Part shown: piece by piece, positions 43,501 through 50,923 of the stretch
How the letters are laid out: each line of letters begins with the position of its first letter
How positions within the stretch are numbered: the stretch's first letter is position 1
DNA from: Maricaulis sp.
GTDB taxonomy: Bacteria; Pseudomonadota; Alphaproteobacteria; Caulobacterales; Maricaulaceae
NCBI RefSeq assembly: GCF_015665295.1
Contig: NZ_JADFAJ010000004.1
Span: 1 to 64,000, forward strand
Direction: 5' to 3'
DNA length: 64,000 bases
Made by a program: the position numbers and the translations under genes
Notes under the pieces: generated by a model
What the model saw: only the letters and a program-made list of their open reading frames with translations
What the model was told of the DNA's origin: nothing
The model's database searches: none

Positions 43501-44324
43501 TCTGGTCGGACACGCTCGGACTGGCGGAAATCGGCACGGAGGACGACTTCTTCACCGATCTGGGCGGGGATTCGCTGCGTGGACTGCAGGCCATGCTGGG
43601 GCTGGAGAGCCTGATCGGGCTGCCGGCCGGATTGCGCACGCTCTATGAGGCCCCGACCGTGCGACAGCTGGCGGCCCGCTTTGGCGAGGCGCCCGGCCTG
43701 GGCGCGCGCAACCGGCTGACCGCAGTCACAGACCGCCTGCAGCGCTCGCTGGCCGGCTGGCCGGGCCGCCCGGTGCGTCCGGGCGGGTTGCTGCGGACGC
43801 TCGGACCGGAAGACACGCCGGCCCACATGTTCTGGTGCTGCCAGACAGGGCGCGAGATGGAGCAGCTGGCGGCGGCGCTGGGCGCCGGGACCGGTTTCAC
43901 GGCCATGCGGTCGGGGCATCTGGTGATGGATTACGAGCCGGACCTGGTGACGGCCCTGGCAGAACGCTATGCCGACGAGGTGGAGGCCTTGCGCCCGGAC
44001 GGGGCGATCCTTGTCGGTGGCAATTGCCAGGGCGCCCGCATTGCCATCGCCGTGGCGGGCGTGCTGACGGGCCGTGGTCGCAAGGTTTCACGCGCCATCC
44101 TGCTCGACCAGACCGAATTTGAGACCGTGCCGTGTCCGGTCACGCTGGTTCTGGGGGCCGTCAGTCATGTCGGCAGCGGCCGGCAGGACCAGGCGCTGCA
44201 GGCCCGCCTCGCGGCGCAATGCCCGTCCGGTCTGACAATGGCCGTGCTTCCCGGCGCGCACGGCGAGTATTTCCGGACCGGGAATGTCGAAGTGCTCGCC
44301 GATATCATCCGGCAGGCATTGTAA
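40503..44324 (+). CDS. Single-module non-ribosomal peptide synthetase (C-A-T-TE)
   Basis: The 1273-residue protein carries one complete module. Its condensation domain (about 15-430) has the HHxxxDG catalytic motif at 146-152. Its adenylation domain (about 470-960) has FTSGSTGRPKG from 620, TYGPTEASIG, YRTGDRA, the C-terminal NGNRVEPGE and GTGKPDR; an Asp in TTDTSVW is where alpha-amino acid-activating domains keep their amino-group contact. A carrier domain has its phosphopantetheine Ser near 1024 in DLGGDSLRG. The C-terminal alpha/beta-hydrolase thioesterase has a Cys near 1175 in GGNCQGA instead of the usual Ser, with a His near 1253. No tailoring, transport, MbtH or PPTase genes adjoin it. 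The product is unknown, perhaps an N-acyl amino acid or small lactone. The start could also be the GTG at 40533. Confidence 0.9.
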   Translation: MQGACHAGLQVDGLTTQISTSHSQEALWLDGEGAVDPARHNLLWCVRLDGPVDLAALEAALTRIIERHEALRTVFRFAETGLTGLRLEADPVHLDVIDLTCLDSAGRAARLDDFGLMPYVLGTGPLYRFALFTADGESGRLACGFHHLVMDGGSWIRFYNELALELAGEAVAAAPCSYADWAAAERQRLAAPEAGASARDHWHAVTGGRTAAWPLPWQSAPRPAADAGPRGRVSSAALPATLHDTLQDLSARVGVSPFRILAAALAAWIAALSERRRLALSTVFTGRDHATADMIGYFVQLGLIMVEPGPDDSLVSLVRQVDASIRAARQHETYPAALALRTLRRDHDPARMPFSPVSVVRMPDGPPRCAGALTLSQHRVFLPVADRAVSVYVEPGQAGTRLSWVVRRDLVDAAGLARMVTGFTDFLTAALAEPDRQLDALARVSPAAAVEVERLGRGPDEPRLPGQRLHQPLLDQVVRTPDRIALVEGERSWRYQELAARAARLAGELVAAGTKPGEAIGLVMPVSAELVIAELACMMAGLVFTPLDPDWPVARIRAVLDQLDAPVALKRSADDVADELTGIDWLAVDAGQDLADVAATPFRPGRLDALPDPAPLYCFFTSGSTGRPKGAVNSHAGVLNRLQAMSEMFGVPSGDVVLAGAAGTTDTSVWLFFWPLLHGGRTVLASRETMAVPEQITALCRRAGVTVTDMVPAMLHDWVAHLSALPRNGSPLPRLRLLSVGGETMRAADVKAVHTLLPHVGVYNTYGPTEASIGTVFHRVERGATDPVPIGRPLANVRVAIVDAAGRAAPVGIPGELCLAGTCLGLGYLGNAEASRRVFVDLSPFGGTPRRYYRTGDRAWLDETGVFHFLGRIDHQVQINGNRVEPGEVEAALHRLAGISQAAVIPERADADAAATGLVAYVEAQTPGAAPDLAQIRRALLSVLPRHMLPTRLVVLEHLPLTGTGKPDRVALKAADRGAVMQARRARAPETPLETDIARVWSDTLGLAEIGTEDDFFTDLGGDSLRGLQAMLGLESLIGLPAGLRTLYEAPTVRQLAARFGEAPGLGARNRLTAVTDRLQRSLAGWPGRPVRPGGLLRTLGPEDTPAHMFWCCQTGREMEQLAAALGAGTGFTAMRSGHLVMDYEPDLVTALAERYADEVEALRPDGAILVGGNCQGARIAIAVAGVLTGRGRKVSRAILLDQTEFETVPCPVTLVLGAVSHVGSGRQDQALQARLAAQCPSGLTMAVLPGAHGEYFRTGNVEVLADIIRQAL

Positions 44325-44793
44325 GACCGTCATCACCGAAATGTGAGTATGAGTTTTCTTGTCCGGGTCAGCGCAGACAACGTGTCTGGCAAGGCAACCG
44401 GATGGTGCTTACCGTACTATCTTTGGGCGAACTGCCGCGCGCGGATGATCCTGTCAGGCGAATCCTGCCTTATTCTGCGCAGTTCAGGCCGCATTGCAGC
44501 CACAAAGATGTATTGATCGTAGTGTAACGCTGGTGTTAGCGTTCAACGGATTTTCAAGCGGCGCGCCTGCGCCGACGAGATGGCGGGGAAACCGTCACGG
44601 ACCGGGTGGCCTGCAGTTGCGGTAACCACTCATGCAGACTTGGGACGCTAAGTCGCTGTATCGGCGGTTTGGCTAGGCCGCTTGAACCAAGGGTAGGGGC
44701 CAGGCCAGCAGGTTATGCTGGCTCAGCATCGAAGTTTTATTGGGGCGGGGAGTCTTCCGGGACGAACCCGCATTGACCATTGTGAGGCGAGAA
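44325..44793 (+). promoter_or_regulatory. Long leader/promoter region of the TonB-ExbB operon
   Basis: No convincing gene lies in these 469 bases. Two hairpins are visible: AACGCT...AGCGTT at 44526-44543 and GCCAGCA...TGCTGGC at 44704-44722. The second is 72 bases before the DUF3450 start, where it would lie in the mRNA leader. No clear Fur box was identified. A long leader before an iron/nutrient uptake energiser suggests regulation, but its form is not recognisable. Confidence 0.45.
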
Positions 44794-45576
44794 ATGGTGA
44801 ACTTGAAGAATTTGGTTCGCGCGTCGCTTATGGCGACTGTGGCGGCGGGCGCCTTTGGGGGGGCCGCCGTAGCGCAGCTGAACCAAACGCTCGAAGTCGC
44901 GCGTGGTGATACGCAGAACGGGGCTCAGACCCAGGCGCGTATCGAACAGCTGGATGACCAGCGGACTGACATCGAACTGGAATATCGTGCGCTGCTCGAG
45001 CAGATCGAGTCGCAGCGTCTGTTCGTCGAGCAGCAGCAGGTCTTCCTCCGCTCGCAGGAGAATGAGATCGCCTCGCTCGAGCAGCAGATCGGCCGCGTCG
45101 ACAATATCGAGCGTGACCTGGCTCCGATGATGCGCGAAATGGTCGTGCTTCTTGAAGAATTCGTGGCCCTCGACCTGCCGTTCCGCCTTGAGGGCGAAGC
45201 CGGTCGTCTGGCTCGTATCGAGCGCCTGTACGAATACATTGATGATCCGAACATCTCGCCGGCCGAGCGCTATCGCCTGATCCTGAACGCTTATGACATC
45301 GAAGCCTCTTACGGCCGCGGTGTGAACACCTATGACGAGGAAGTCCTTGAAGACGGTGTGCCGGTTCAGGTGAAAGTCCTGCAGATCGGTCGCGTCGCGA
45401 TGATCCGCCGTTACCCCGACAACAGCCTGACGATGCTGCACAACGGCTCGTCTGACTGGGAAGCCCTTCCGGGCAGCTATCTTGCCAACGTGACCCGCGC
45501 CATCCGCATCGCCGATGAAGTGACGACCCCGTCGATCTTCCTCGCGCCGCTGCCTGGCCCGACGGTCGCCCAGTAA
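44794..45576 (+). CDS. DUF3450 periplasmic coiled-coil protein
   Basis: This 260-residue protein has a signal peptide (1-26, AVA) and a long coiled coil from about 30 to 110 (ARIEQLDDQRTDIELEYRALL, then a Gln/Glu-rich helix). A C-terminal DUF3450 domain follows, with APMMREMVVLLEEFV, YEYIDDPNISPAERYRLILNAYDIE and RVAMIRRYPDNSL. It is always found ahead of TtpC-type ExbB genes in TonB2-like operons and is thought to act in the periplasm with that complex. It opens the seven-gene operon, 24 bp before the long ExbB. Confidence 0.88.
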   Translation: MVNLKNLVRASLMATVAAGAFGGAAVAQLNQTLEVARGDTQNGAQTQARIEQLDDQRTDIELEYRALLEQIESQRLFVEQQQVFLRSQENEIASLEQQIGRVDNIERDLAPMMREMVVLLEEFVALDLPFRLEGEAGRLARIERLYEYIDDPNISPAERYRLILNAYDIEASYGRGVNTYDEEVLEDGVPVQVKVLQIGRVAMIRRYPDNSLTMLHNGSSDWEALPGSYLANVTRAIRIADEVTTPSIFLAPLPGPTVAQ

Positions 45577-45600
45577 CGGCTTGGAACGGAGAGTTAAGTT

Positions 45601-46989
45601 ATGAAGACCACCATGAAGATGCTCGCCGCCGCCGTTTCGCTTGGCGTGGCTCTTACCGCCGGTGCTGTGGCCCAGACCCAGCCGGCCGGTTCCCTCAATG
45701 AACTCCTCAACCGCGTGCGTTCCGACGTCCGTGAAGCGAGCGCCGAAAACGCCGCCCGCCTGCGCGAGTTCCAGTCCTCAACCAACACCCAGCAGGCCCA
45801 GCTCAATACGGCCCGGGGTGAACTGTCTGCCCTCGAGCGTCAGGCGACCCAGCTGTCGGCTGACTTTGAAGCCAACCAGGTGCGTATTGACGAGCTCGAT
45901 GCCGAGCTTCGCCAGCGCCAGGGTGCCTTCGGTGAGCTGTTTGGCGCTGCGCGCCAGTCGGCCGGCGAATTCGCTGCCATCCTGAACCAGTCGGTGATTT
46001 CGGCCCAGTTCCCGGGTCGCGCCGATGCGCTGGAAACCCTGTCCGAAAGCCGGACCCTGCCGACCCGTGCGGAACTCGACTTCATTCCGCGTCGTGTCAT
46101 CGAAGAGATGATCCAGCAGCAGCAGGTCGTCACCTTCAATGGTCGTGTGACCGGTCTCGGCGACGGTGCCGCGGTTCCGATCACCCGCGTTGGTCCGTTC
46201 CTGGCTTTCACCAGCTACAACAACAACCAGCGTTTCGCCCTCTGGGGTGAGAGCGAGAACACCGGCGCCTACTCGCTGACCGACATGCCGGCCCAGCCGC
46301 CGGCGAACTTCCTCGGTGCGGCGTCGACCCTGTTCAACGCCGATCCGAACGAGATCGTCGAAGGTGTCGTCGATCCGTCGCGCGGCGCCCTGCTGAACAT
46401 CTACAAGGACGTTCCGGACCTCAATGAGCGTATCGCTCAGTCGGGCAATGTCGGCCTGGTCATCATCGGCCTGCTGGTCATCTCTGCCCTGTTCGGTATC
46501 TTCCGCATGATCACCCTGCTGATGACGCAGGCAGCTGTCTCGGGCCAGAAGCGCAAGTCTTCCGGTTCCAAGGGTAACCCGCTGGGCCGTGTCATGCTGG
46601 CTTATGAAGGTGCCAAGGACAAAGACGTCGAGACGATGGAACTCAAGCTCGACGAAGCCATCCTGCAGGAAACGCCGAAGCTCGAATTCGGTCTCAACTT
46701 CCTCAAGCTGGCTGCCGGTATCGCACCGCTGCTGGGTCTTCTGGGTACCGTCACCGGTATGATCAAGACCTTCACCCAGATCACCCTGTTCGGTACGGGT
46801 GACCCGAAAATCATGGCCGGTGGTATCTCCGAAGCCCTGATGACCACGGTTCTGGGTCTCATCGCGGCGATCCCGCTTCTGTTCATCCACAGCTTCGCGC
46901 AAAGCTTCGCGCGCGGCGTTCAGCAGGTGCTCGAAGAGCAGGCGGCTGGCATGATCGCCCGTCACGCTGAAGAACGCGCACAAGGCTAA
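45601..46989 (+). CDS. TtpC-like long ExbB/TolQ protein with periplasmic coiled coil
   Basis: This 462-residue protein has a signal peptide (1-24, AVA), a periplasmic coiled-coil region (about 30-130), a membrane span near 281-301 (VGLVIIGLLVISALFGIF), and a C-terminal MotA/TolQ/ExbB core with LAAGIAPLLGLLGTVTGMI and TTVLGLIAAIPLLFIHSF. The architecture matches TtpC of Vibrio TonB2 systems, which is needed besides normal ExbB/ExbD. It likely links the DUF3450 protein to the proton-driven motor. The next ExbB starts 14 bp downstream. Confidence 0.9.
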   Translation: MKTTMKMLAAAVSLGVALTAGAVAQTQPAGSLNELLNRVRSDVREASAENAARLREFQSSTNTQQAQLNTARGELSALERQATQLSADFEANQVRIDELDAELRQRQGAFGELFGAARQSAGEFAAILNQSVISAQFPGRADALETLSESRTLPTRAELDFIPRRVIEEMIQQQQVVTFNGRVTGLGDGAAVPITRVGPFLAFTSYNNNQRFALWGESENTGAYSLTDMPAQPPANFLGAASTLFNADPNEIVEGVVDPSRGALLNIYKDVPDLNERIAQSGNVGLVIIGLLVISALFGIFRMITLLMTQAAVSGQKRKSSGSKGNPLGRVMLAYEGAKDKDVETMELKLDEAILQETPKLEFGLNFLKLAAGIAPLLGLLGTVTGMIKTFTQITLFGTGDPKIMAGGISEALMTTVLGLIAAIPLLFIHSFAQSFARGVQQVLEEQAAGMIARHAEERAQG

Positions 46990-47003
46990 CCGGAGGAAGC
47001 GTT

Positions 47004-47540
47004 ATGGATTTCCAGGCCGTACAAACCGGCCTTCAGGAGTTCCTCGAGCGCGGGGGCCCCGTCCTGGTTGTCATCATGGCAACTACATTTGTGATGTGGG
47101 CCTTTATCCTCGAGCGCTTCGCCTATTTCTACATGGCCCATGAGGGCTTTGCGAAATCGGCGAAGAGGGAGTGGAATGCGCGGGCAGACCGGAATAGCTG
47201 GTATGCCCACGCCATCCGCGACCAACTCATCTCGGAGGTCAAATCGCGTTGCGATCAGAATGTCGAGCTGGTGAAAACCCTCGTCGCTGTCGCTCCGCTC
47301 TTCGGACTGTTGGGAACAGTGACCGGCATGGTCTCGGTTTTCGACGTCATGTCGATTTCGGGTTCCTCGGACGCCCAGGCCATGTCGGCCGGTGTCTCGC
47401 GGGCCACGATCCCGACCATGGCTGGCATGGTGGCGTCCCTTTCGGGTCTCATCTTCGCCAACCAGATCGAAATCCTCGCCAAGCGTCGCGTGTCGAAGCT
47501 TGCTGATGAGCTCGAGATCGGTGAGGGGGCTGTGGAATGA
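47004..47540 (+). CDS. exbB: ExbB (short form)
   Basis: The 178-residue product has three membrane helices. The first is near 18-36, and the last two form the conserved LVAVAPLFGLLGTVTGMVSVF and AGMVASLSGLIFANQIEI channel helices. ExbB pentamers with ExbD couple proton flow to TonB. It is shorter than classic ExbB (~240) and matches ExbB2 of TonB2 systems. Its stop overlaps the first exbD start by four bases. Confidence 0.93.
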   Translation: MDFQAVQTGLQEFLERGGPVLVVIMATTFVMWAFILERFAYFYMAHEGFAKSAKREWNARADRNSWYAHAIRDQLISEVKSRCDQNVELVKTLVAVAPLFGLLGTVTGMVSVFDVMSISGSSDAQAMSAGVSRATIPTMAGMVASLSGLIFANQIEILAKRRVSKLADELEIGEGAVE

Positions 47541-47944
47541 GGCGTCGTCAAAAACACAAGGACGATCAGGCCGAAGTGAACATGACGCCGATGCTCGACA
47601 TCGTGTTCATCCTGCTCATCTTCTTCATCGTCACCGCCACCTTCCTCTCGGAAGAAGGCATCGACATGCGTCCGCCTGCGGACAATCCGGACGATCCGCC
47701 GCCTGACGCGGCACCGCCGATCGTGATCCAGGTTGATGGCGATAACGAGATCTTCGTCAACCAGGTCCGGACCGACGTTGATCGCGTCCTGTCGGCCGTC
47801 AACCGCTTCCGGGCGGAGGAGCCGAGTTCCGCGGTGCTTCTTGAAGTCTATGACGAAGCCGATCATGGCATCATCGTTCAGATCTGGGATGAAATGGGCG
47901 TCAATGGCGTTCCGGTTTCGATCCAGCGTCAGACCGACGGATAG
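47537..47944 (+). CDS. exbD: ExbD, first copy
   Basis: This 135-residue protein has a short basic cytoplasmic N-terminus and a single membrane helix with the essential proton-carrying Asp at residue 21 (TPMLDIVFILLIFFIV). A periplasmic domain with a Pro-rich linker (PDDPPPDAAPP) and a PIVIQVDGDNEIFVN strand follows. It is one of two adjacent ExbDs that may form a heterodimer in the motor. Confidence 0.93.
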   Translation: MRRRQKHKDDQAEVNMTPMLDIVFILLIFFIVTATFLSEEGIDMRPPADNPDDPPPDAAPPIVIQVDGDNEIFVNQVRTDVDRVLSAVNRFRAEEPSSAVLLEVYDEADHGIIVQIWDEMGVNGVPVSIQRQTDG

Positions 47945-47955
47945 GGGAGGTTTAC

Positions 47956-48357
47956 ATGTCTAGACGTGCAAGCCGCGTGAGTACCGATGAGGAAGAGGTC
48001 GAACTGAACATGACGCCCATGCTGGACGTCGTCTTCATCCTCCTGATCTTCTTCATCGTCACCTCCGTCTTCATCAAGGAGCCCGGTGTGGACACTGTCC
48101 GCCCGGACGCCCTGACCGAAGAGGATGAGAACCCTTCCATGCTCGTTGCCGTGACCGCGGATAACGAGATCTGGGTCAATCGTCGGGTCTATGAAATGAA
48201 CGAGCTTCGGGGGGTCATCGAGCAGTTGCTGCAAGAGAACCCCAAGGGTCGTGCCATGATCCAGGGTGATGAAAGTGCGAATATCGGTCTGATCCTCGAC
48301 GTCCAGGAGCTCCTTTCGGAGATGGAAGTCGAAGTGAAGATTTCGACATTCCAGTAG
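47956..48357 (+). CDS. exbD: ExbD, second copy
   Basis: The 133-residue product has its membrane Asp at residue 24 (TPMLDVVFILLIFFIV) and a periplasmic domain with MLVAVTADNEIWVNRR. It differs from the first ExbD mostly in the periplasmic half. Both keep the Asp, so both should carry protons. It starts 11 bp after the first exbD and ends 14 bp before tonB. Confidence 0.93.
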   Translation: MSRRASRVSTDEEEVELNMTPMLDVVFILLIFFIVTSVFIKEPGVDTVRPDALTEEDENPSMLVAVTADNEIWVNRRVYEMNELRGVIEQLLQENPKGRAMIQGDESANIGLILDVQELLSEMEVEVKISTFQ

Positions 48358-48371
48358 CGGGAGGAGAGAAA

Positions 48372-48989
48372 ATGGGAAGTTTCATACGTCTCGTTATCGG
48401 TGTCCCGCTTGCGGCCATCATCACGGTGTTCCTGTTTTATGTGATGCAGGACCTGATCAAGACCGAAGAGGTCCAGCAGGACGAGGCGGCTGACGATCTG
48501 GTCTTCTCGATCAATGATGAAGTGGCCGAGGTGGAAGCCCGTCGCCGCGACACCACGATCGAGGATGTCCAGCAAGTCGATCCGCCACCCCCGCCGCCGC
48601 AGATCGAGCGGCAGCGTGCGGAACAGCCGTCGGAAGGTCTCGCCACCGTCATGGGTGCGATTCCGGACTTCGAGGCACCGCAGCTCAACTCGGACAGCGT
48701 CAACTTCTCGGTCTCTGACCGGGATGCCCAGCCGCTGGTCCGGATCGAGCCGCAATACCCGCTTCGTGCCGCCGAGCGCGGCATTGAGGGGAGTTGCTGG
48801 GTTCGCTTTGATGTGACGCCGGACGGTACGCCGACCAATGTCGACATCTACCGCTGTGACAGCTCCTTCTTCGAGAGCGCGTCGCGTCGGGCTGTCGAGC
48901 GTTGGCGGTACAATCCGAAAGTCGAAAACGGTATTCCGGTCGCCCGTCGTGGCGTGGAAACCCGCTTTGACTTCCGCTTGGCCGACTAG
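48372..48989 (+). CDS. tonB: TonB-family energy transducer, copy 1
   Basis: This 205-residue protein has one N-terminal membrane helix (about 7-25), a short Glu/Pro linker with VDPPPPPPQIERQ near 69-80, and a C-terminal TonB domain with VRIEPQYPLRAAERGIEGSCWVRF, DVTPDGTPTNV and VERWRYNPKVENG. The short Pro region is typical of TonB2, and the C-terminal YP motif contacts TonB boxes of outer-membrane receptors. It follows the second exbD and precedes the TPR gene. Confidence 0.92.
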   Translation: MGSFIRLVIGVPLAAIITVFLFYVMQDLIKTEEVQQDEAADDLVFSINDEVAEVEARRRDTTIEDVQQVDPPPPPPQIERQRAEQPSEGLATVMGAIPDFEAPQLNSDSVNFSVSDRDAQPLVRIEPQYPLRAAERGIEGSCWVRFDVTPDGTPTNVDIYRCDSSFFESASRRAVERWRYNPKVENGIPVARRGVETRFDFRLAD

Positions 48990-49129
48990 TGTTCGGGCGC
49001 GGCGGGCCTGACCGGTCCGCTGCGTCCCCGCTGGCCGCCCGGGATGAACCAAGGACCGGTGCGGTCCGCATCCCGCGAGATTTTGGAAAGCCGACCCGGG
49101 GAGTTGGGGTTGGTATGAAGGAGCCATCG

Positions 49130-50650
49130 ATGATCCGTTTCAACGGTTTCGATACATCAGGCCTGTTGCGCTCTGTCGCGACGCTTGCTCTCGCCGTTTC
49201 GCTGGCCGGAGTCATGATTTCCGATGCCGATGCGCAGCGTCGACGGAACAATAACGACGAAGACGCCGAGCAGAACCAGGCTGAACGGGTCTTCTCGGCG
49301 GCCATTGGCCAGATCGTTCTGGAAGCCCAGGAATTCCAGTCGAATGACCAGTTCCAGGAGTCGATTACGGCCCTCAACCGGGCCCTCGGCAACTCCGGGA
49401 TCAACCCGTACGAGCGCATGATCTCGCTGCAGATGCGAGGCCGGGGCTATTACGAGCTGGAGCAGGTTTCGCGGGCCATCCAGGACTGGGAAGCGGCGAT
49501 CGCCACCGGCGCCATGCTGCCCCAGGAAGTCTCTGACCTGCGCATCAATATCGGCCAGCTGTACATTTCCGAGGGTGACTACACCCGCGGTATCCAGGCG
49601 CTGGAAGCAGCCGTTGCCCAGCTGGGCGTCGATGCCCTCAACCCGCGCGTCATGCGCATGCTGGCCCAGGCCTATGCCCAGGCCGAGCGTTATCGTGACG
49701 GTGTTGTCTGGGCCGAGCGTTTCTGGAACGCCCAGCCGGCGGGCGAACGGGTTCGTGGTGACTATTCGCTGATGCTGTTTTTCTACCAGCAGCTCGAGCG
49801 CATCCCGGACCAGTTCCGTATCATCGAGGAGATGGTCCAGCGCTGGCCGACCGAGAAGAGCAATTGGCGGTCCTACGCCTCTCTGCTGGCCCAGACGGGT
49901 CGCGAGCAGGATGCGTTTGAAGCCAACAAGATCATGTACATCAACGGCATGCTCACCGAGAGCCGTGAAGTCGTGGCCCTGGCCCAGTACTATTCCTTCT
50001 ATGAATACCCCTATCGTGGCGCTGTGGTTCTCGAGCGCGAGCTCAATGCCGGCGTCGTCGAGCGGACCCGCAACAATCTCAGCCTTCTTGCCAATATGTG
50101 GCGTCAGGCGCGTGAGTGGGAGCGGGCCATCCCGGTTCTGCGCCAGCTGGCTCAGCTGACCGGTGACGGTGACGATTATCTCAAGCTGGCCGAGGCCCTC
50201 TGGCAGCGTCGTGAACTCGACGAGGCTGAAGACGCCTTCACCGAAGCGCTCAACCGCGGCGGCCTTGACCGTCCGGGTGATGCGTGGACGCTGCTGGGCA
50301 ATGTGCGGGCCGAGCTTGGCCGCGAGGAATCGGCCCTGGCCGCCTTCCGCGAGGGCGCGCGCTACCCGTATTCGCGCCGCACGGCCAATGGCTGGGCCAC
50401 CTTCATCACCAACCGCCAGCGTGCCGCGCGGGAACGTGTCGAGATCCGTGAACGCGTCCGCCAGGACGAGTGCCGCTTCTCGATCAGCGATCTTCTCGAA
50501 ACGGCCACCCTGCTGGGTGATATCGACGAGGATGGCCGCATCGTGGTCGATGTGCCGGAGCGCTGTACCGACCTGTACAATGTCCATGGCGAGCGTCTTG
50601 ACGCCGTTGCGACAGCCCAGGAAAACGGCACGGGTGGCGACGCCGGCTAG
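49130..50650 (+). CDS. TPR protein of the TonB system, copy 1
   Basis: The ATG at 49130 has AAGGAG seven bases upstream. The ~506-residue product has a signal peptide (about 1-34, ADA) and a solenoid of tetratricopeptide repeats through most of its length (for example YERMISLQMRGRGYYELEQ and DDYLKLAEALWQRRELDEAED). A C-terminal region with two Cys (DECRFSISDLL, ERCTDLYNV) follows. TPR lipoproteins or periplasmic TPR proteins end TonB2-type operons and assist substrate uptake. A strong terminator follows. A paralogue is encoded next. Confidence 0.88.
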   Translation: MIRFNGFDTSGLLRSVATLALAVSLAGVMISDADAQRRRNNNDEDAEQNQAERVFSAAIGQIVLEAQEFQSNDQFQESITALNRALGNSGINPYERMISLQMRGRGYYELEQVSRAIQDWEAAIATGAMLPQEVSDLRINIGQLYISEGDYTRGIQALEAAVAQLGVDALNPRVMRMLAQAYAQAERYRDGVVWAERFWNAQPAGERVRGDYSLMLFFYQQLERIPDQFRIIEEMVQRWPTEKSNWRSYASLLAQTGREQDAFEANKIMYINGMLTESREVVALAQYYSFYEYPYRGAVVLERELNAGVVERTRNNLSLLANMWRQAREWERAIPVLRQLAQLTGDGDDYLKLAEALWQRRELDEAEDAFTEALNRGGLDRPGDAWTLLGNVRAELGREESALAAFREGARYPYSRRTANGWATFITNRQRAARERVEIRERVRQDECRFSISDLLETATLLGDIDEDGRIVVDVPERCTDLYNVHGERLDAVATAQENGTGGDAG

Positions 50651-50676
50651 ACCGGATTGCCACTGAGAATGACCAA

Positions 50677-50706
50677 CGCCCCGGCTGCCTGCAGCCGGGG
50701 CGTTTT
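50677..50706 (+). terminator. Strong intrinsic terminator of the ExbB-TonB-TPR operon
   Basis: Twelve-base arms (50677-50688 and 50691-50702) enclose a minimal CT centre and are followed by four T. It lies 27 bp beyond the TPR stop, cleanly separating the seven-gene operon from the second TPR gene. Confidence 0.92.
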
Positions 50707-50721
50707 CATGTTCGCATCAGG

Positions 50722-50785
50722 CTGTCCCGATCCCGGCCTGTCCCGATCCCGGCCTGTCCCGATCCCGGCCTGTCCCGATCCCGGC
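50722..50785. repeat. Four perfect 16-bp tandem repeats
   Basis: CTGTCCCGATCCCGGC occurs four times head to tail with no change, followed by a partial CTG. It lies 16 bp after the operon terminator and before the second TPR gene. It is non-coding and probably arose by slippage; copy number may vary between strains. Confidence 0.95.
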
Positions 50786-50923
50786 CTGATCGCCCCAGGC
50801 GGGCGCCTCGCCCAAAAGACAACCCCAAATCGCCGCATTCCCGCCATCTTGGGCGGCAAGACTTTCATTACATGACGGTAATGCCGGGCTGGGGAGTTCG
50901 CGTCATGGCTTGGGGAGAAGGAC

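Noticed and set aside
40052-44324. Integrative element using tRNA-Pro or tRNA-Gln as attachment site
   Set aside because: No integrase, no repeated tRNA 3' end and no composition shift were seen; only position near a tRNA suggests acquisition.
44349-44516. 55-codon frame in the leader of the TonB operon
   Set aside because: No good ribosome site, no helix or motif, and unusual codon choice; not enough to call a gene.
50722-50785. Possible CRISPR or iteron origin in the 16-bp array
   Set aside because: No spacers, no replication initiator gene and no AT-rich segment nearby.
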